A stretch of DNA of 64,000 bases from Taenia hydatigena (Eukaryota; Platyhelminthes; Cestoda; Cyclophyllidea; Taeniidae). The stretch covers positions 1 to 64,000 of the forward strand of contig JADWOT020001685.1 in NCBI GenBank assembly GCA_036345935.2, written 5' to 3'. Under the pieces are notes generated by a model. The model was not told where the DNA came from and did not search any database. It saw only the letters and a program-made list of their open reading frames with translations. The first letter of the stretch is position 1, and each line of letters opens with the position of its first letter. A program made the translations under genes and the position numbers. Below, one piece after another: positions 25,346-37,270 of this stretch.

Positions 25346-25744
25346 GGAGTTGTTGCTGCTGTTTATGCGCCTGCTTGCACAGCCAGCGATAGCGAAGCAG
25401 GAGGAGATAGGTGATGATGACCTTTACCTTTGCAAGTGCTAATCACTTTCTTTGTCTCACGTCAAGGGAAGGACTTCAGTCAATTCCCTCAATTTCTCTC
25501 TCCCTTTTTCTTCACTTATTATTCGGTTGAGAAATCATGGTGCCTAAAACACATCGAAATTGTCCGCCAGAGTGGATAACGTTGCCCTTTCCAAAGCAAA
25601 GGGAAGTGTTTTGCATGCTCTACCACTTTGTGGTAACTTCTTACGCCAATAGCGCTGCAATAAATAGGAAAAACAATAAAATGAAGTGGGAGTGAGGGTC
25701 TTAGTTAGGCCAAATTAACAAATGTCAATGATATAAAATGGGTA

Positions 25745-26420
25745 CTACTTAACTAGTAGGCAACAACCTTTTGCAAGTTGTGCTACAGCCTCGCGAATCC
25801 CGATGGATGAAATACAGGATAAGATCACTGGTACAAAGAGCTTGAACTGAGACTTCGTCGTCATCATCGTGCAAATCGTTCGGAAATCACATATGAAATG
25901 AAAACCGGCCAATACTGTCATAATCGGACCGTTTGAGTGGGACAGCAAAGGAAGACATGGCCGATTCGGACTCAAAAGGGGGAAAAGATTTGTGAATTAA
26001 GCAGTTAGCGTTACAAAGTGCGAGAACATGATATAAGGCAAATGTGTGAAGTTTATTGCATCTGATCAAAACTGCACTTGTGACCACAAGCAGCAAGGTT
26101 GGAAGCCGTCTTCACGTGCACTTCTGCATGAGTGACAGAGGAGTTCAGAAGAGAGGCTTTATAATTCTCGCCCTAAGGGAGGTGTGGGGTCACCTGATTC
26201 GCAAATCAATGCAGTATGCTACCACCTTCAACTCAATAGTGCATAAAAGAAGTAAAGTCTTCTGTTCCCTTTTACACTCTGGACTTTGTTTGCAGAAAAG
26301 AAGGCCAAATCAAATTGAGTGTAAGCGGCTTACGGATACTAAATTTGCAATGGTACAAAGTGCAGCATCAAAAATCTTCATGATTCGCTCACGGCGATGG
26401 TCGCTCAAGTGTTGGTTTCA
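25745..26420. repeat. Repeat R2, copy 1
   Basis: Aligns directly with 33290-33880. Shared blocks include GTGAATTAAGCAGT, AGAACATGATATA, GTGAAGTTTATTGC, GAGTGACAGAGGAGTT and CACCTGATTCGCA. The open frame at 26056-26589 lies mostly inside this repeat and is not open in the second copy. Confidence 0.75.
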
Positions 26421-26589
26421 TTGGCATACAAGAACTTTGCGAGTACAAAAGGCAAATGGGTTGTTAACAAAGGTGGCAGTGAGGCTTGTGGGTTTGACGC
26501 ATTCAGTGTGTAATTTGGCATTGACTCTAAAATTGCGCGTTTTAATATGCACTCGCATTACATATGCAGCATCTTGCGGTTACACATGA

Positions 26590-28779
26590 AGTAAGTGACC
26601 AGAATAGTGACATCGCTAATAGCTGCGATCCATCCGCAATCGTTAAGTTTGCTTGCGATCTGAATGGGCGTAAAAAGGACTGCATTGATAGCTAATTTGA
26701 AGTGGTTCTAGCATGAGCAGCATCCTCTTAATACGCAGGCCGAAATTCTTCGTCAAATCACTACCATTAGTTTATAATTAGTGGTTTCCAGATTGTGTCC
26801 ACAGCATCCCATTCCATGTTTCGGACATTCACTTGGTCAATGAGAACGGTTCCTAACTGTTATGACTATTGCATCCAGAATATGCTGATGGACAGTGTAG
26901 AATTTAACGCAGTCCGTGCAGAATAGTTGGTGTATATTCATTTCGCATACTTGAACTTGACGTAAAAATTAATTTAAGCAAACATATAGACACATATGGA
27001 TTTCGCTCAATTCGACAGCTTAAGGTGTTTTTCTGTTGACTTTAGCAGCTAAGGTTTAGTGGTTCGGCATTGATCTCGGCATATATTCCATATGCCCACA
27101 CGTTTCTAGTGGGTCTTTGTGTGAGAACACACAACTCCACCCACGTCGTCACCCCACAGCCCTGAATTTCTTTGAAGCAACCCACAACTGCTGGTGCTCG
27201 TGACACATATGCACTGGGTGAAAATGTCATTCCACCTTTCTATTGATGTTGTCCTTAGGCACAGCTTACGGATGTGAAGAAGCCCCATCCTAAGGTCAAA
27301 GCTATTGCACACTCTCGAGAAGAATTAGAAAGCACGGGATTCCTACACACCTAACCTTGCCTAAAGTCGTATGTGAAGTGTTGGCAAATGTGAGATAAGA
27401 CTAGTTCTGAGATTGTAAATGAGCGAGAATGAAAATGAGTTGCCAAGTATAAAGGCGAGGTGATGAACGGGCTGCATTGACTAGCGTGAACTAAGTAACT
27501 TCATCACCGTTCACTGTCTCGCCTTGCATATTTCTGTAACATGTTAGGCGAAGTGATGGAAGTCCCAGCGCCGAATATTTGAAAGAAACCGCAGAGACCT
27601 GGTTGATTTCGAGCAGCACAGTGGGAGATTTATTTCAAACATCAGTCTACACTGCTATGTGCTTCCTCTTCATCAGTGAAATTTTCAAACGGTGGTGTCC
27701 GATACACCCGGTTACCTTGAATGTGAAATGTCTTCGGGTAAAGAGGCCCAGTAGGTCGCAACCCTACTGAAGCTCAGACTAGACGATTTTTTAAAGTCTA
27801 CGAATTAAATTACTACTTTAACATTTGATGAATTGGCTTTGACATTCAGGCGCATTTCTTTAAAGTCTGCGTGCGGAGACGCCAACACACCTTACCTCAA
27901 CGACCTATTTTTTAGAAGACCGAGGCTGTTTCTCGCGTTGATGGCACAAATAAATGAAACCAGTGTCACGCTGCAACGCCCGTTGACAGTGCAGCCAGTC
28001 GCAGCCTAATAAACTTGCAGATGTGAATAAGCGCAATCTTGAGATTGCAACTGTCGCACACTCCAGAAAATGAATTAGAAGTAATAGGAGCTCACACCAC
28101 GAAACCTTCTCTTAATCGTTTTTGGAGTACTGATTTCAATAAGACATGAATGAAGAAAATATTTACGATCGCATATAATAGAAGCCTCAAACTACATCGC
28201 TTGCTCAACGATAAGGTAGATGCGCACGGATACGGTCAAACTGAAGCAGTCACTTCACTGACATATTGTGCGCAGTTTATGTGATCTCATCGCATGACGT
28301 TCTCTTAAATCCCACTTAGCACATTTACTCGCATGAGCGGAATTTTCAACAGAGAGTGCTTAAAAAAGGGAAAACAGATTCGTCTGAAGCCAGATCATAC
28401 AAGGGTAAAAGCAACTGTAACAAACAGTGCTCACTTATATGTAAGGTTATGCTAATCAAAATTTCTTACTCTAAATATCAATCCACCTTAGTGTACGTCT
28501 CCTCCTAAGCAGCACAATGTTTATGCAACTGCCTTCCGATTTCTTGAGTGCTATGAAAGCATAGTAAATCTTACGTTGGTAGGATGAGGCGACGTTCCTC
28601 TACCTCAGTACGTTGCAAAACTAAGCTAGATCTCTCCATGTTGCTTGGATACGACGCATGAACAGGACGTGCATGGCTTTCGTGCTTACAAATCTGCCTC
28701 TTCGCTAAAGCATGGTGACCTCATGGTTGTGGTGATTGTGTTGTATTAGGAGATCCAATCAGCCTTACGAGGCTAGTGT
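26590..28779. other. Gene-poor stretch upstream of the secreted-protein gene
   Basis: 27240-27440 and 28010-28180 resemble each other directly (GCACACTC..GA.AA..AATTAGAA and following bases), a degenerate local duplication with an offset of about 760 bases. A TATAAAG at about 27448 has no convincing gene behind it. Confidence 0.45.
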
Positions 28780-28787
28780 GGGACGTG

Positions 28788-28794
28788 TATAAAT
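28788..28794 (+). promoter_or_regulatory. TATA box of the secreted-protein gene (TATAAAT)
   Basis: TATAAAT lies 42 bases before the ATG at 28830. With the usual 25-30 bases from TATA to transcription start, the 5' leader would be only about 10-15 bases. Confidence 0.65.
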
Positions 28795-28829
28795 TTACCG
28801 AGACAGCACCAAGGGAATCGACACAAATC

Positions 28830-31800
28830 ATGCTGGAAGTGCTTGTGGTACTACTGTGTGCAGCTCATTGCTCAGGTATGCTTTCTACCTCATTTCCCCA
28901 TTTCTGGTTCCCATTTCTGTTTGCCTTTCCTCCATTTGGAAAGAGTGTCAATGCCAAGATAGAAGGATTGCTCTAATTACTTTCTCTTTAAAGGCGAAAC
29001 AGGCCCCTGGTTGTGGGGTTCCCGTGTTGTTGGGAAGCCGTTCGGAGTCTCATATCCATTAGAATACGAGTACAAGAAGACCTATGTAAGTAAGCTACTG
29101 TACTTCAGGAGGTACACAATTTTGATTTACGCATGATGAAATGCATTTCGGGTACATAGAGGTCGAGATTAACATTGTGCTGATTGGCCACAGTGTTTCA
29201 GTATTACTTTCGTTTCATTTAGGTTCCAGTAGTGCACACCTCAACAGCTGCCCTGAAGATGTTTATTAAGGGTCACAGGTGTGTGGCCTATGACGAATAT
29301 TGGGGTAGTCCCTGTTATTGGGACGAAAGTACGCTCACCTCCTCTCACTACTCTATATTTGATCACTGCTTTGTTCAATTGAATCCTTTTATCTCTCAGT
29401 ACACTTAGTAAATATCAGACACTTGGCATTTTACTAGGCAACGTTGCCCAGAACGTAGGCTGATTAGTTAGCTTGATAGTTGCAAAAATAGAACGAACTA
29501 TACCTTGAAAATTGATGAACTGTCGCACTCTAACTGATTGTTGTATGATATCTCTGATGTAAGCTAATCGAAACGCCAATTGGCATTTGACCCAGCGGGA
29601 GTCAATTTGTGGTCCACATAAATGCATCTTCTTTATCTTCCGTTCACTGGCATTGCTTTTATTCTAGAAAAAGCTAGCCTCACCATCGAAGACGTGACTA
29701 AGCAGGAAACGATTGAAATCATAGACTTTGACGACAATCACAAGCGGATATCAACCACGTACTTTGTGCCAAATTGCAAGTTTCCAGCGCCCAAACCAGG
29801 TATCACACTATTTGTTATACATAAGCGGCCCAGTCATTAAAATTTCCTTAAGCAATTCGAGATGGACAACACATCTTTCTCCGTTCAAATGTTAGGTGGT
29901 GTAGATCTAATGACGTCGTTCCCGTTTTCACGGTTTGTCAAAGGGCAGCGGACTTTTTACTTGGAATTTGGTGTTCAAGGAGCTAAAGGCGATGGATGGG
30001 TAGGCTGTTCAGTTTCCAGACTATCAATTGCTCATTTTACATATTTTCAGTAGTACTTGTCGATTAAATATTGCATGTATTCTAAAATAGGCCATGCTTT
30101 ACGTGAGCGATTCGACAAGTTGCACTTGGAAGGGGACTAGGCTTGTACAGCGAGGCAACCGCGCCTGCAGTAAGTCCTGGAAATCTGTGTGCTAAGATAA
30201 ATTGCATGGACAATTATTTTGTCAATAAAGAAGCTTAGATAATAAAAAGTAGCAAAGTGAAGAAGCAAACATTTTCTCCTATAGGTCTGCACGCAAAACT
30301 CGCGGCCCTATTTAAGACATTGTTTTAATTTGCCACCACTTGATGCACCTTTGCTAACATGAATGTTGGTTCTTAATTTTGTCAGTTGGCATGATGGAAG
30401 ACAAGGTCTTAGATTTGCGGATATTTTATGGAACATTCTTTCCACGGTCCGACGCAAAAAACGACACTTTTACGTGGATGACAACAGAATCGCATTTGAC
30501 AGTGACCGTAGATTACGCACAGAATGGAACATCACCTGAAGTGGAGGAATGCAAACGTAAGCCTCGCCAGCATATAACTTCTCTCAGGTGATCATTTTCT
30601 AAGGAAGCTGTTTCACTCGACTATGCTGCAATTCATGCTGTCCATGATTGCCTTTAGGCCCTGCCACCACTTGCTTAACGATTCAGGATCTTTATGTTGA
30701 GTTCTGCATTTCAGGCTATGGAGGACCACAAAGTGAGTTTGCCAGTAAATATAGCACGTAATGGATTCAGAATGACGTGAGGAAAGTCCTTGTCAATGCA
30801 CCGTTCTTATTTGGTATCATTTGTAAAGTACTTCACTTAAGCCAAAGCTTTGTGAAACTTAGATAATTAGCCACAAAACCAACAACTTAAGCAATCATGT
30901 GGCAGCCTCACAATTTTGATTAGTCAATCCTAATGGCAATAAATGCAAATCATGCAATGTTTGCTTTAGGAGATACGACCACGGCGGCGCCCATAAAACC
31001 ATTACCGGCCTCGATGCCCTACTTGGGTAAGCACCAATGTGGCGAAGCTACTACTTTTGTGTTAGCTCCTGACAAAGAGGGTAGTAAATTCTGTTGTTCG
31101 GTTCCAATCCAGTTACCAAAACTAACTCGGATGCAAAATTGAGTGGCAATTGCCCGCATCGAAGCATCTGCGGAGACCACACCTAAATGCGCATCTCACC
31201 GCAATTCTTTGATTTTTATTTTAAAAGCACAACTGCTCGACACTTTGCCTTTAGTTTGCGACCGTCTTTGCGCCATGGCCTCACCTTAGTTCTTTTGCAC
31301 CTCTGGACAACCTGACATGCTATGAACCCACTCTTGTTCAGTTATTATATTCACGCACAACATTCTTCGTAGAACAATGGGAGGCTGTGTTCGTGGTAAT
31401 TAACTGCTGCTTTTGTAATTGAACAGCAACGTCGTATGGTAAGTTAACACATTTGGCTTTATTTGGACGTCATCATCTCCATCGCACCTGCCAAAGTCCA
31501 CGTTGGCAACGTTAACTTTCCTTGATTTTTAAACACGTACTATTACTCCTGATCTGCACGATCGGCGGTTGCATAGTAAATAGCGTTTGCAATGACCGGC
31601 ATCCCTTCATTTGCCTCTAAATGGTTAAATATATGTTCATACTAAAAACGCTACCCATGTAAATCTATTTGTTACATTGAAACCTTTTTAGTTTCCAACA
31701 ATACGACAAATGGCAAAATGACAGCATGGATGCAGTAGCCTTCTGCATTGCTTTGTTAGACTTAAGAGCAATTTACTCACCTTTTTCTGGGAGTCCAGAT

Positions 31801-31868
31801 TAAACAATGTCTTTATTTTAGTTGTGCTCATATTGCCGTTAGTCCTGGTGCACATGGGAAGGTGGTGA
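28830..31868 (+). CDS. Secreted/surface-anchored glycoprotein, eleven exons; possible GP50-type antigen family
   Basis: Exons: 28830-28875, 28994-29085, 29223-29328, 29668-29813, 29853-29999, 30091-30169, 30386-30556, 30715-30732, 30970-31026, 31427-31438 and 31822-31868. Phases agree throughout, giving 306 residues. Residues 1-15 (MLEVLVVLLCAAHCS) form a signal peptide. The mature part has six cysteines (66, 77, 118, 190, 205, 261), enough for three disulphides, and sequons at N136, N231 and N252. Residues 270-291 are a Thr/Pro-rich stalk, followed by a short hydrophobic tail (VVLILPLVLV) that may be a GPI-attachment or membrane signal. Exon 4 may instead end at 29799, a better donor, but that breaks the frame into exon 5. 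An alternative last exon is 31692-31738. Length, signal peptide and tail fit the taeniid GP50 antigens, from memory of that family's layout only. ZP-like ectodomains are another possibility. Confidence 0.72.
30715..30732 (+). other. Micro-exon 8 (18 bases)
   Basis: Sits between CATTTCAG| and |GTGAGT, is phase 1 on both sides and encodes YGGPQ plus split codons. It can be skipped or included without changing the frame. Confidence 0.7.
31427..31438 (+). other. Micro-exon 10 (12 bases)
   Basis: Sits between TTGAACAG| and |GTAAGT, is phase 1 on both sides and contributes ATSY. The strong donor and matching phase argue that it is real despite its size. Confidence 0.6.
31692..31738 (+). other. Alternative last exon (hydrophilic end)
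   Basis: After TTTTTAG| the phase-1 frame reads SNNTTNGKMTAWMQ and stops at 31736-31738. This is the same length and phase as the hydrophobic last exon at 31822-31868. If used, the protein would lack the hydrophobic tail and be freely secreted, with extra N-glycosylation sites. Confidence 0.5.
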
Positions 31869-32224
31869 TTCCTTCTACAGCTGCAACAACTTTTCTTCAT
31901 AAATGTGTGCTCCATTTTTTCTGCCTAACTTTGTAATCTTTTCTACCAAGGAGACTCATTTCATTGTTTGCTACCTTACATTTGTGTATACATGCTATGC
32001 ACTGTTGCATAAAGAAGGGTAAAGTTCTGCAGTGCGCGGTTGCGGTGACAGCAATGTACTGCTGTTGAAGTCATGTAGATCAAAATTGCCAACAATGAAA
32101 GAGACGTAGGAGCTGGTGTGTGGCAACATTTGATTCCTCCTTAGATAAGGAACACAGGGTTTTTTGTAAATCACAATAAACTCCAGGAAGACGAGAAGAC
32201 AAGAATGTGTGATGGGAAATGACA

Positions 32225-32960
32225 AATTTATTATCTCTCCCACAACACGGACCTCATGTCCTTAACATCGACCGCTCACTCATTGCTGTCTCTTTTCCCT
32301 CTCTATATCTGCCACACTACATTACCACTAAAAACACGCGCTCATCATTGGTTGTTCATCGACTGATAAAAGTCTCCTTTCCCGCTCTCTTCTCCTCGCT
32401 CACCAACTCCACCCCCGCTAAACACACGTGCTCCACATTGATCCTTCAACTACTGCTGATCGCCTCCTCTCTGTTTCTTTATCTCTATCTCCATTACCTT
32501 TCTTCGCCAATGAAAGCACGTGCCGATCAACAACCATTCCCACAATGCTGAATTCCATCTCGACAACTTACTTTATTATTCTCACTTTCTCTCTCCAGTA
32601 CCGATGAAATTTCGTGCTCAACATCAGTAATTCACCCAATGCTAATTGCCTCTTCTCTCGCTCTTTATCCCTTTCTATCACCCTCCTTCGCCAATGAAAT
32701 CACGTGCTCAGCATCGACCAGTTGCACAATGCTAACTGTCTCACCCTCCATTGCTGATACAATCTCATTCTCAACAACGGTCGTTCATTTATTGCCAATT
32801 TTTTCTCTCTCTTTATCCCTCTCTCTATCACCCTCGATTCAAATAAATTTTCGCACTATGCATTATTTATTCACACAATATTAAACTACTCCTCTCCCTC
32901 TATTTCTCTCTTTTCCTCCATTGCCAACGAAATCTAGTGACTAGCACCGGTCTTTCAGTC
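32225..32960. repeat. Degenerate minisatellite, period about 85-92 bases, about eight units
   Basis: A motif close to AATGAAATCACGTGCTCA recurs at about 32334, 32421, 32512, 32604, 32694, 32843 and 32927. Each is followed by an ACATCGACC-like segment, CAATGCT and a CTCTCTTTATCCCTCTC pyrimidine run. The spacing is 84-92 bases, with a partial unit near 32757. The pyrimidine runs make plus-strand Ser/Leu-rich frames (32219-32551, 32639-32884) that are repeat artefacts. Confidence 0.8.
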
Positions 32961-33289
32961 AATGCTCTTGTTTTGAGAGAATCCAGCTGACTTGGACGTT
33001 TGAACATAGGGACGACCGACAATGACTTCAATTAAACTGCTATTTAAATAGCGCGACAAGAATGAGGAAGACTGTTTTCGTTAGTTTACTTCCGGCCAAG
33101 CACGCATTCAACTTCTCGACTTCAAAGTTAAATGCTTTTCCACACTGCAGATAAACTCGGCAAATGGACTAATGAATCACAGAAGATGGTTCAAAAGCTT
33201 GGGCTAAGGCTAGGGTGTACAGGAATCGCAGAATCATTGGGCATTTCCCTCTAAACTGTGATTATTGGAATGCAAAGGAAGTATGGGTT

Positions 33290-33880
33290 GTAATACAGCT
33301 TAGCGAAGCCAGGTGGGTAAAATGCAGGGCAAGATCACCAGTGCAAAGCACCTACACTCTGACTTCACTGTAAATGAGGCTACGTTCTCATCATCGTGTG
33401 AAACATCTAGAAATCGATTATGAAAGGAACTATTCAGTCGTGGAAAGAGGACACCACTATCATTATAGGAAGTTATGAGTGGAATAGCAAAAGATAGAAT
33501 TGACGATTGGGACGCGAAGGAGGAATATTTGTGAATTAAGCAGTCAACGTTGCGAAACGCAAGAACATGATATAGGATAAATCTGTGAAGTTTATTGCCG
33601 TCTTGATGTGCACTTCTGTATGAGTGACAGAGGAGTTTAGAAGGGGAGTTCTATCGGTATCGCCCTGAATAAGGTGTGAAGTCACCTGATTCGCATACCA
33701 ATGGAGTATGCTACTAACTTCAATTCAATAGTGCATAGAGAAAGCAAAGTCTTTTGTTCCCTTTTACACAATGAGCTTTGTCAGCAGTTATTGACGCCTA
33801 ATTAAATTGTGAATATAAACAATTTGCAGACTCGAAATTGTCAATAGTACAAAGTGCGGTATCGAAAATCCTCATAACCA
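33290..33880. repeat. Repeat R2, copy 2
   Basis: Direct counterpart of 25745-26420. Differences are scattered across its length, so the copies diverged long ago. No open frame is shared. Confidence 0.75.
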
Positions 33881-35899
33881 ATGAGCTTTCACAGTTGTAC
33901 TAACCTTTCTCTCCATTGTTCACTTTTCTGCGCCATCTCTCTTTCCTTTGTCTTCCCTTGGAGATGCTACATTTGAGTGCCTTCCTCTGCTTCCAGTTGG
34001 GCAACATTTTGCGTCACTTAAAATAAAATCAGAGGTGGTTTTAAGAACCGCCTTTGATGTCTGCCAATAATCGTTCATTCGTTTACTCGTTTATTTTGGC
34101 AATCTGAATGGAGAGACCACCGATGTCTAGCTGCAGTTTACTTTCGCCTGTTCGTTCTTACTTGTGATTTCTTTGATTTTTTCCAAAAAACAATAACAAT
34201 TTGCTTAAGTTAGCAACAGAATTTAACCATCTCTTGCTCTTTTCAACCCAGTTTTATCCTGCTTTGATAAGGAATGCATCCCCGCAATTCCTTGTCAGTT
34301 TTGAAAGCGATCCTTCGATGGCACCTGTATGCCACTGTGCTTTTCTCCGCTCTGTTGTGTCCAGCTTGGATCTCGATTGCTTCTCTCCAAATTGTTGTCT
34401 TCCGTAATTGTTTTCTCATATTTATGGGAGAAACAGTGAAAAATAGGACCAGGTCAACATGTTTTAACCAGTTATTTGGATAAGGTTCTTCAGGTAGCAA
34501 CTTTTCAGGAGTGCTATCTTTCTCCTCTACTTCATCTAGCTTTCATCATGAACTGTGTTGCACAGTCTTTTTGCTTTTGCAATTCCACATTGCATTTTAC
34601 CTCGCCCCTTTTTTGCAATGGGTAAACTTGGTAGTCCTTTGTACGTTAGATGTTATCGCACTGGCTTGGCTTGACATAATGAATGCTAAAATTTTATTCG
34701 GCTGGGATCCACCTTATCCTGACGCTGGTTTGTGTTTGTTAAATTCTACCAGTTGGTGAGGCATTCATTAAAGTGTTAGTAAGGAGGAGTGAAAATGCAA
34801 GCACATCCACATAGTACTTGAACCAGTTATTATAACTTGAGTAGCAGCATAGAGGGTTTGCATGTGAAAGTGGTACGAGCACAACCTTGTGCTTGTCCCC
34901 ATGAGGTTGCACCCTAAACGGATTAACAAACATGATTCCTCTGTGCCTCTATTCTACCATCTGCCTCTACATTTTTGCGTACTTAGCATGCATACTCTAT
35001 CGAGACGGCAGATATCGTGACGCTCTCATTCACACGAAATGAGCAATGTCATGACTCCATTTGGCGGCTTTCTCATCAAGCATAGTTAAGTGGTTAGTGA
35101 AGCTGGCGCGCACCACCCCTACGTTGAATCTATCTGACAACATGGTATTGGTGCACCTGCGTTGTTACTCTTCCGTTAGGCAATTTCAATCGCGGGTACA
35201 CTTTCCACCTTCAGTCACGTAAGGTGTTTGAGACAGCATAAAGGGAACTACTTCTACTTAAATTGACTTCAACAACTAATCAATCGCCTATAATACAAGG
35301 TGATTTATCACGGGAATGTTTATTACTCACCCATTGTAGAGGTTGTGGTTTTAACGCTTCGTTGAAGCTGATGCTGCAGAGGTCTGTAAGAAATCCAACA
35401 AAATGTGTAGATAATGATGAAGGTGATCCACATGATCCTATTCTACAGATTGTGAAAGTGAGTGGATTCTAGGTAACGTTTTACGTGCCACGTAGAAAAA
35501 TCCATCTGCGTCTCGTGACTTTTCAACGGTGACTGGACCATCTCTTCCGCCCACATTGCACTTTGTGTTTTAGCCACCACGGCCATTAGAACTTATAATG
35601 CTGCACCCAAGGCACCCAGAAATTTTTGGGTTGGCACAGGTGTATTTGTCTATTTGTTATCCACAAGTGTCAGATGGATCGATGCCTCTCTTCTTTACGC
35701 AACATTCGCTTGCCAACAACGCCGCCTTAATGAATGCCAATTCGATCGCTGAATTTGCCATAAAACTGGAAATTCCGACCTAGATTCCAGTAGCAAGACT
35801 GCCAGCAACGCCTATGCGGTGCTAGAAGTTGTATCTGGAATACACACTGCTCGTCAAGCCAAAACCATACACCTTGTGCTGGTGGTAATGCTGATAGTC
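33881..35899. other. Stretch without a supported gene
   Basis: Overlapping frames on both strands at 34200-34500 and 34511-34759 have no motif or splice support. The 35263-35472 plus frame is Cys-containing but isolated. Nothing recognisable. Confidence 0.4.
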
Positions 35900-37270
35900 T
35901 AGGTAGGCATAGATGCAATTTAACTCCGATTGTTGGTGGATATAATCGGTCATAACAGGAGGGAGGGGAGAATTGAAGCGTGAGAGATCCAGGGGAGCAA
36001 GATATTCTCGTGCCTTTAAAATAAGATTCAAAGGCAAGGAAATGCAGTGTGGGGACCACTCACTCCTCCTTTTTCGGTTCAATTGAATACACGGGGCACG
36101 CACGGTGGGATATAATGAGGGGCACAACACTTGAGAGTCCAAAGTTGCCTTATAGAGGACTCCTCTTCAACCATTTTAAGGATATCATTAGACCCACCTC
36201 TTATGTGTGCATCTCGGTCTCTAATATCTACGAGAAATAATGAGACAGCCTCTTTTATATGGTGTAAAGGTGGGTCAAGTCGATAGAGTGAGAGAAAGTC
36301 TCAAATCACATGACATGGAGTTGTGTCTAGTCGAATGATCGGACCGAATTTGTTCTGAGGTCGACTAGAATGGTGATGTACAAGGCACCTCTGTGGATGA
36401 GGAATGCGTGATAGATCTAATAGCCCAATCTACTCTCTTCTATCCTATTTTATTCGCATCTACCATAATCTCGCCCAAGTAGCCGATCTTGTCAGATGTG
36501 ATCCAGTCAAATCTGGTCAGATCTAGTCAAACCTAGTCATGCAGAGGTGCCGCAGTGCCTCTAAAGTGGAACATAAACATTGGGCGAGTCATCATGCATA
36601 AGGGGATCCCCTGGTTCTGCCGCTTATTAAGCGATTGTAAGTGTATGTAAAAGACAAGCAAAGTAAGCACAGCATAGTGAGCGTAGTGTAGGGTATGAAT
36701 TGATTAAGGAAATGGGTGACTTGTCTTCTGATGCGCATTCCTAAGCCCATGCTTGGAAGAAACGTTGTCTTGCACTACAGTGACAATAATGGTGCGCGCA
36801 TTCCTTCGGTAGAAGTAAAGTGACATGGATGCTCGGCTAAATACGACAGAGAAATAATTGACGAAGAACAAAGGAACAAACAACTGTGAAAAATGGAATG
36901 AAAAATAGATAGGAAGGATGGATGAGGATCGGAAGCGAACATCGTAAATAGTGCCTGCACAGTGCTGTAGTGCAGCGTGCCCTATTTGTCTTCTTTCTCG
37001 TCCATTCATTGGCCGGTTTGTTTGGCCACTCATCTAGCCATGTGCTCAAGTAAAATATGAGGGAATCGACTTAATGGAAGAAATTGGAATAGTGTCACAA
37101 ATGCCACACTTGACAAAGGCCAAGCATAGTTTTCCTCTTCCATGTAGTATACACTGGACACCAGACGCGATGGCGCTAAATTAGCGCATGCAAATAAAGC
37201 AGGGAAAGAAAGGGAGAATAACTCAAAAACACGAGAGAGGGAGGTTTCGGTAGCATAACTTGCCCTTAAT
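35900..37270. repeat. Repeat R1, copy B (partial)
   Basis: Matches copy A from about 6000 to 7290. Shared blocks include a CACTCACT.C.CCTTTTTC region, TCAAACCTAGTCA-like runs and CTCATCTAGCCATGTG near the end. The parts corresponding to 7290-10230 are missing. Confidence 0.7.

Noticed and set aside
26056..26589. 177-codon plus-strand frame
   Set aside because: Most of it lies in repeat R2 and the other R2 copy does not keep the frame open.
32219..32884. Ser/Leu-rich plus-strand frames of 110 and 81 codons
   Set aside because: They are read through the 90-bp minisatellite and its CTCTCT runs.
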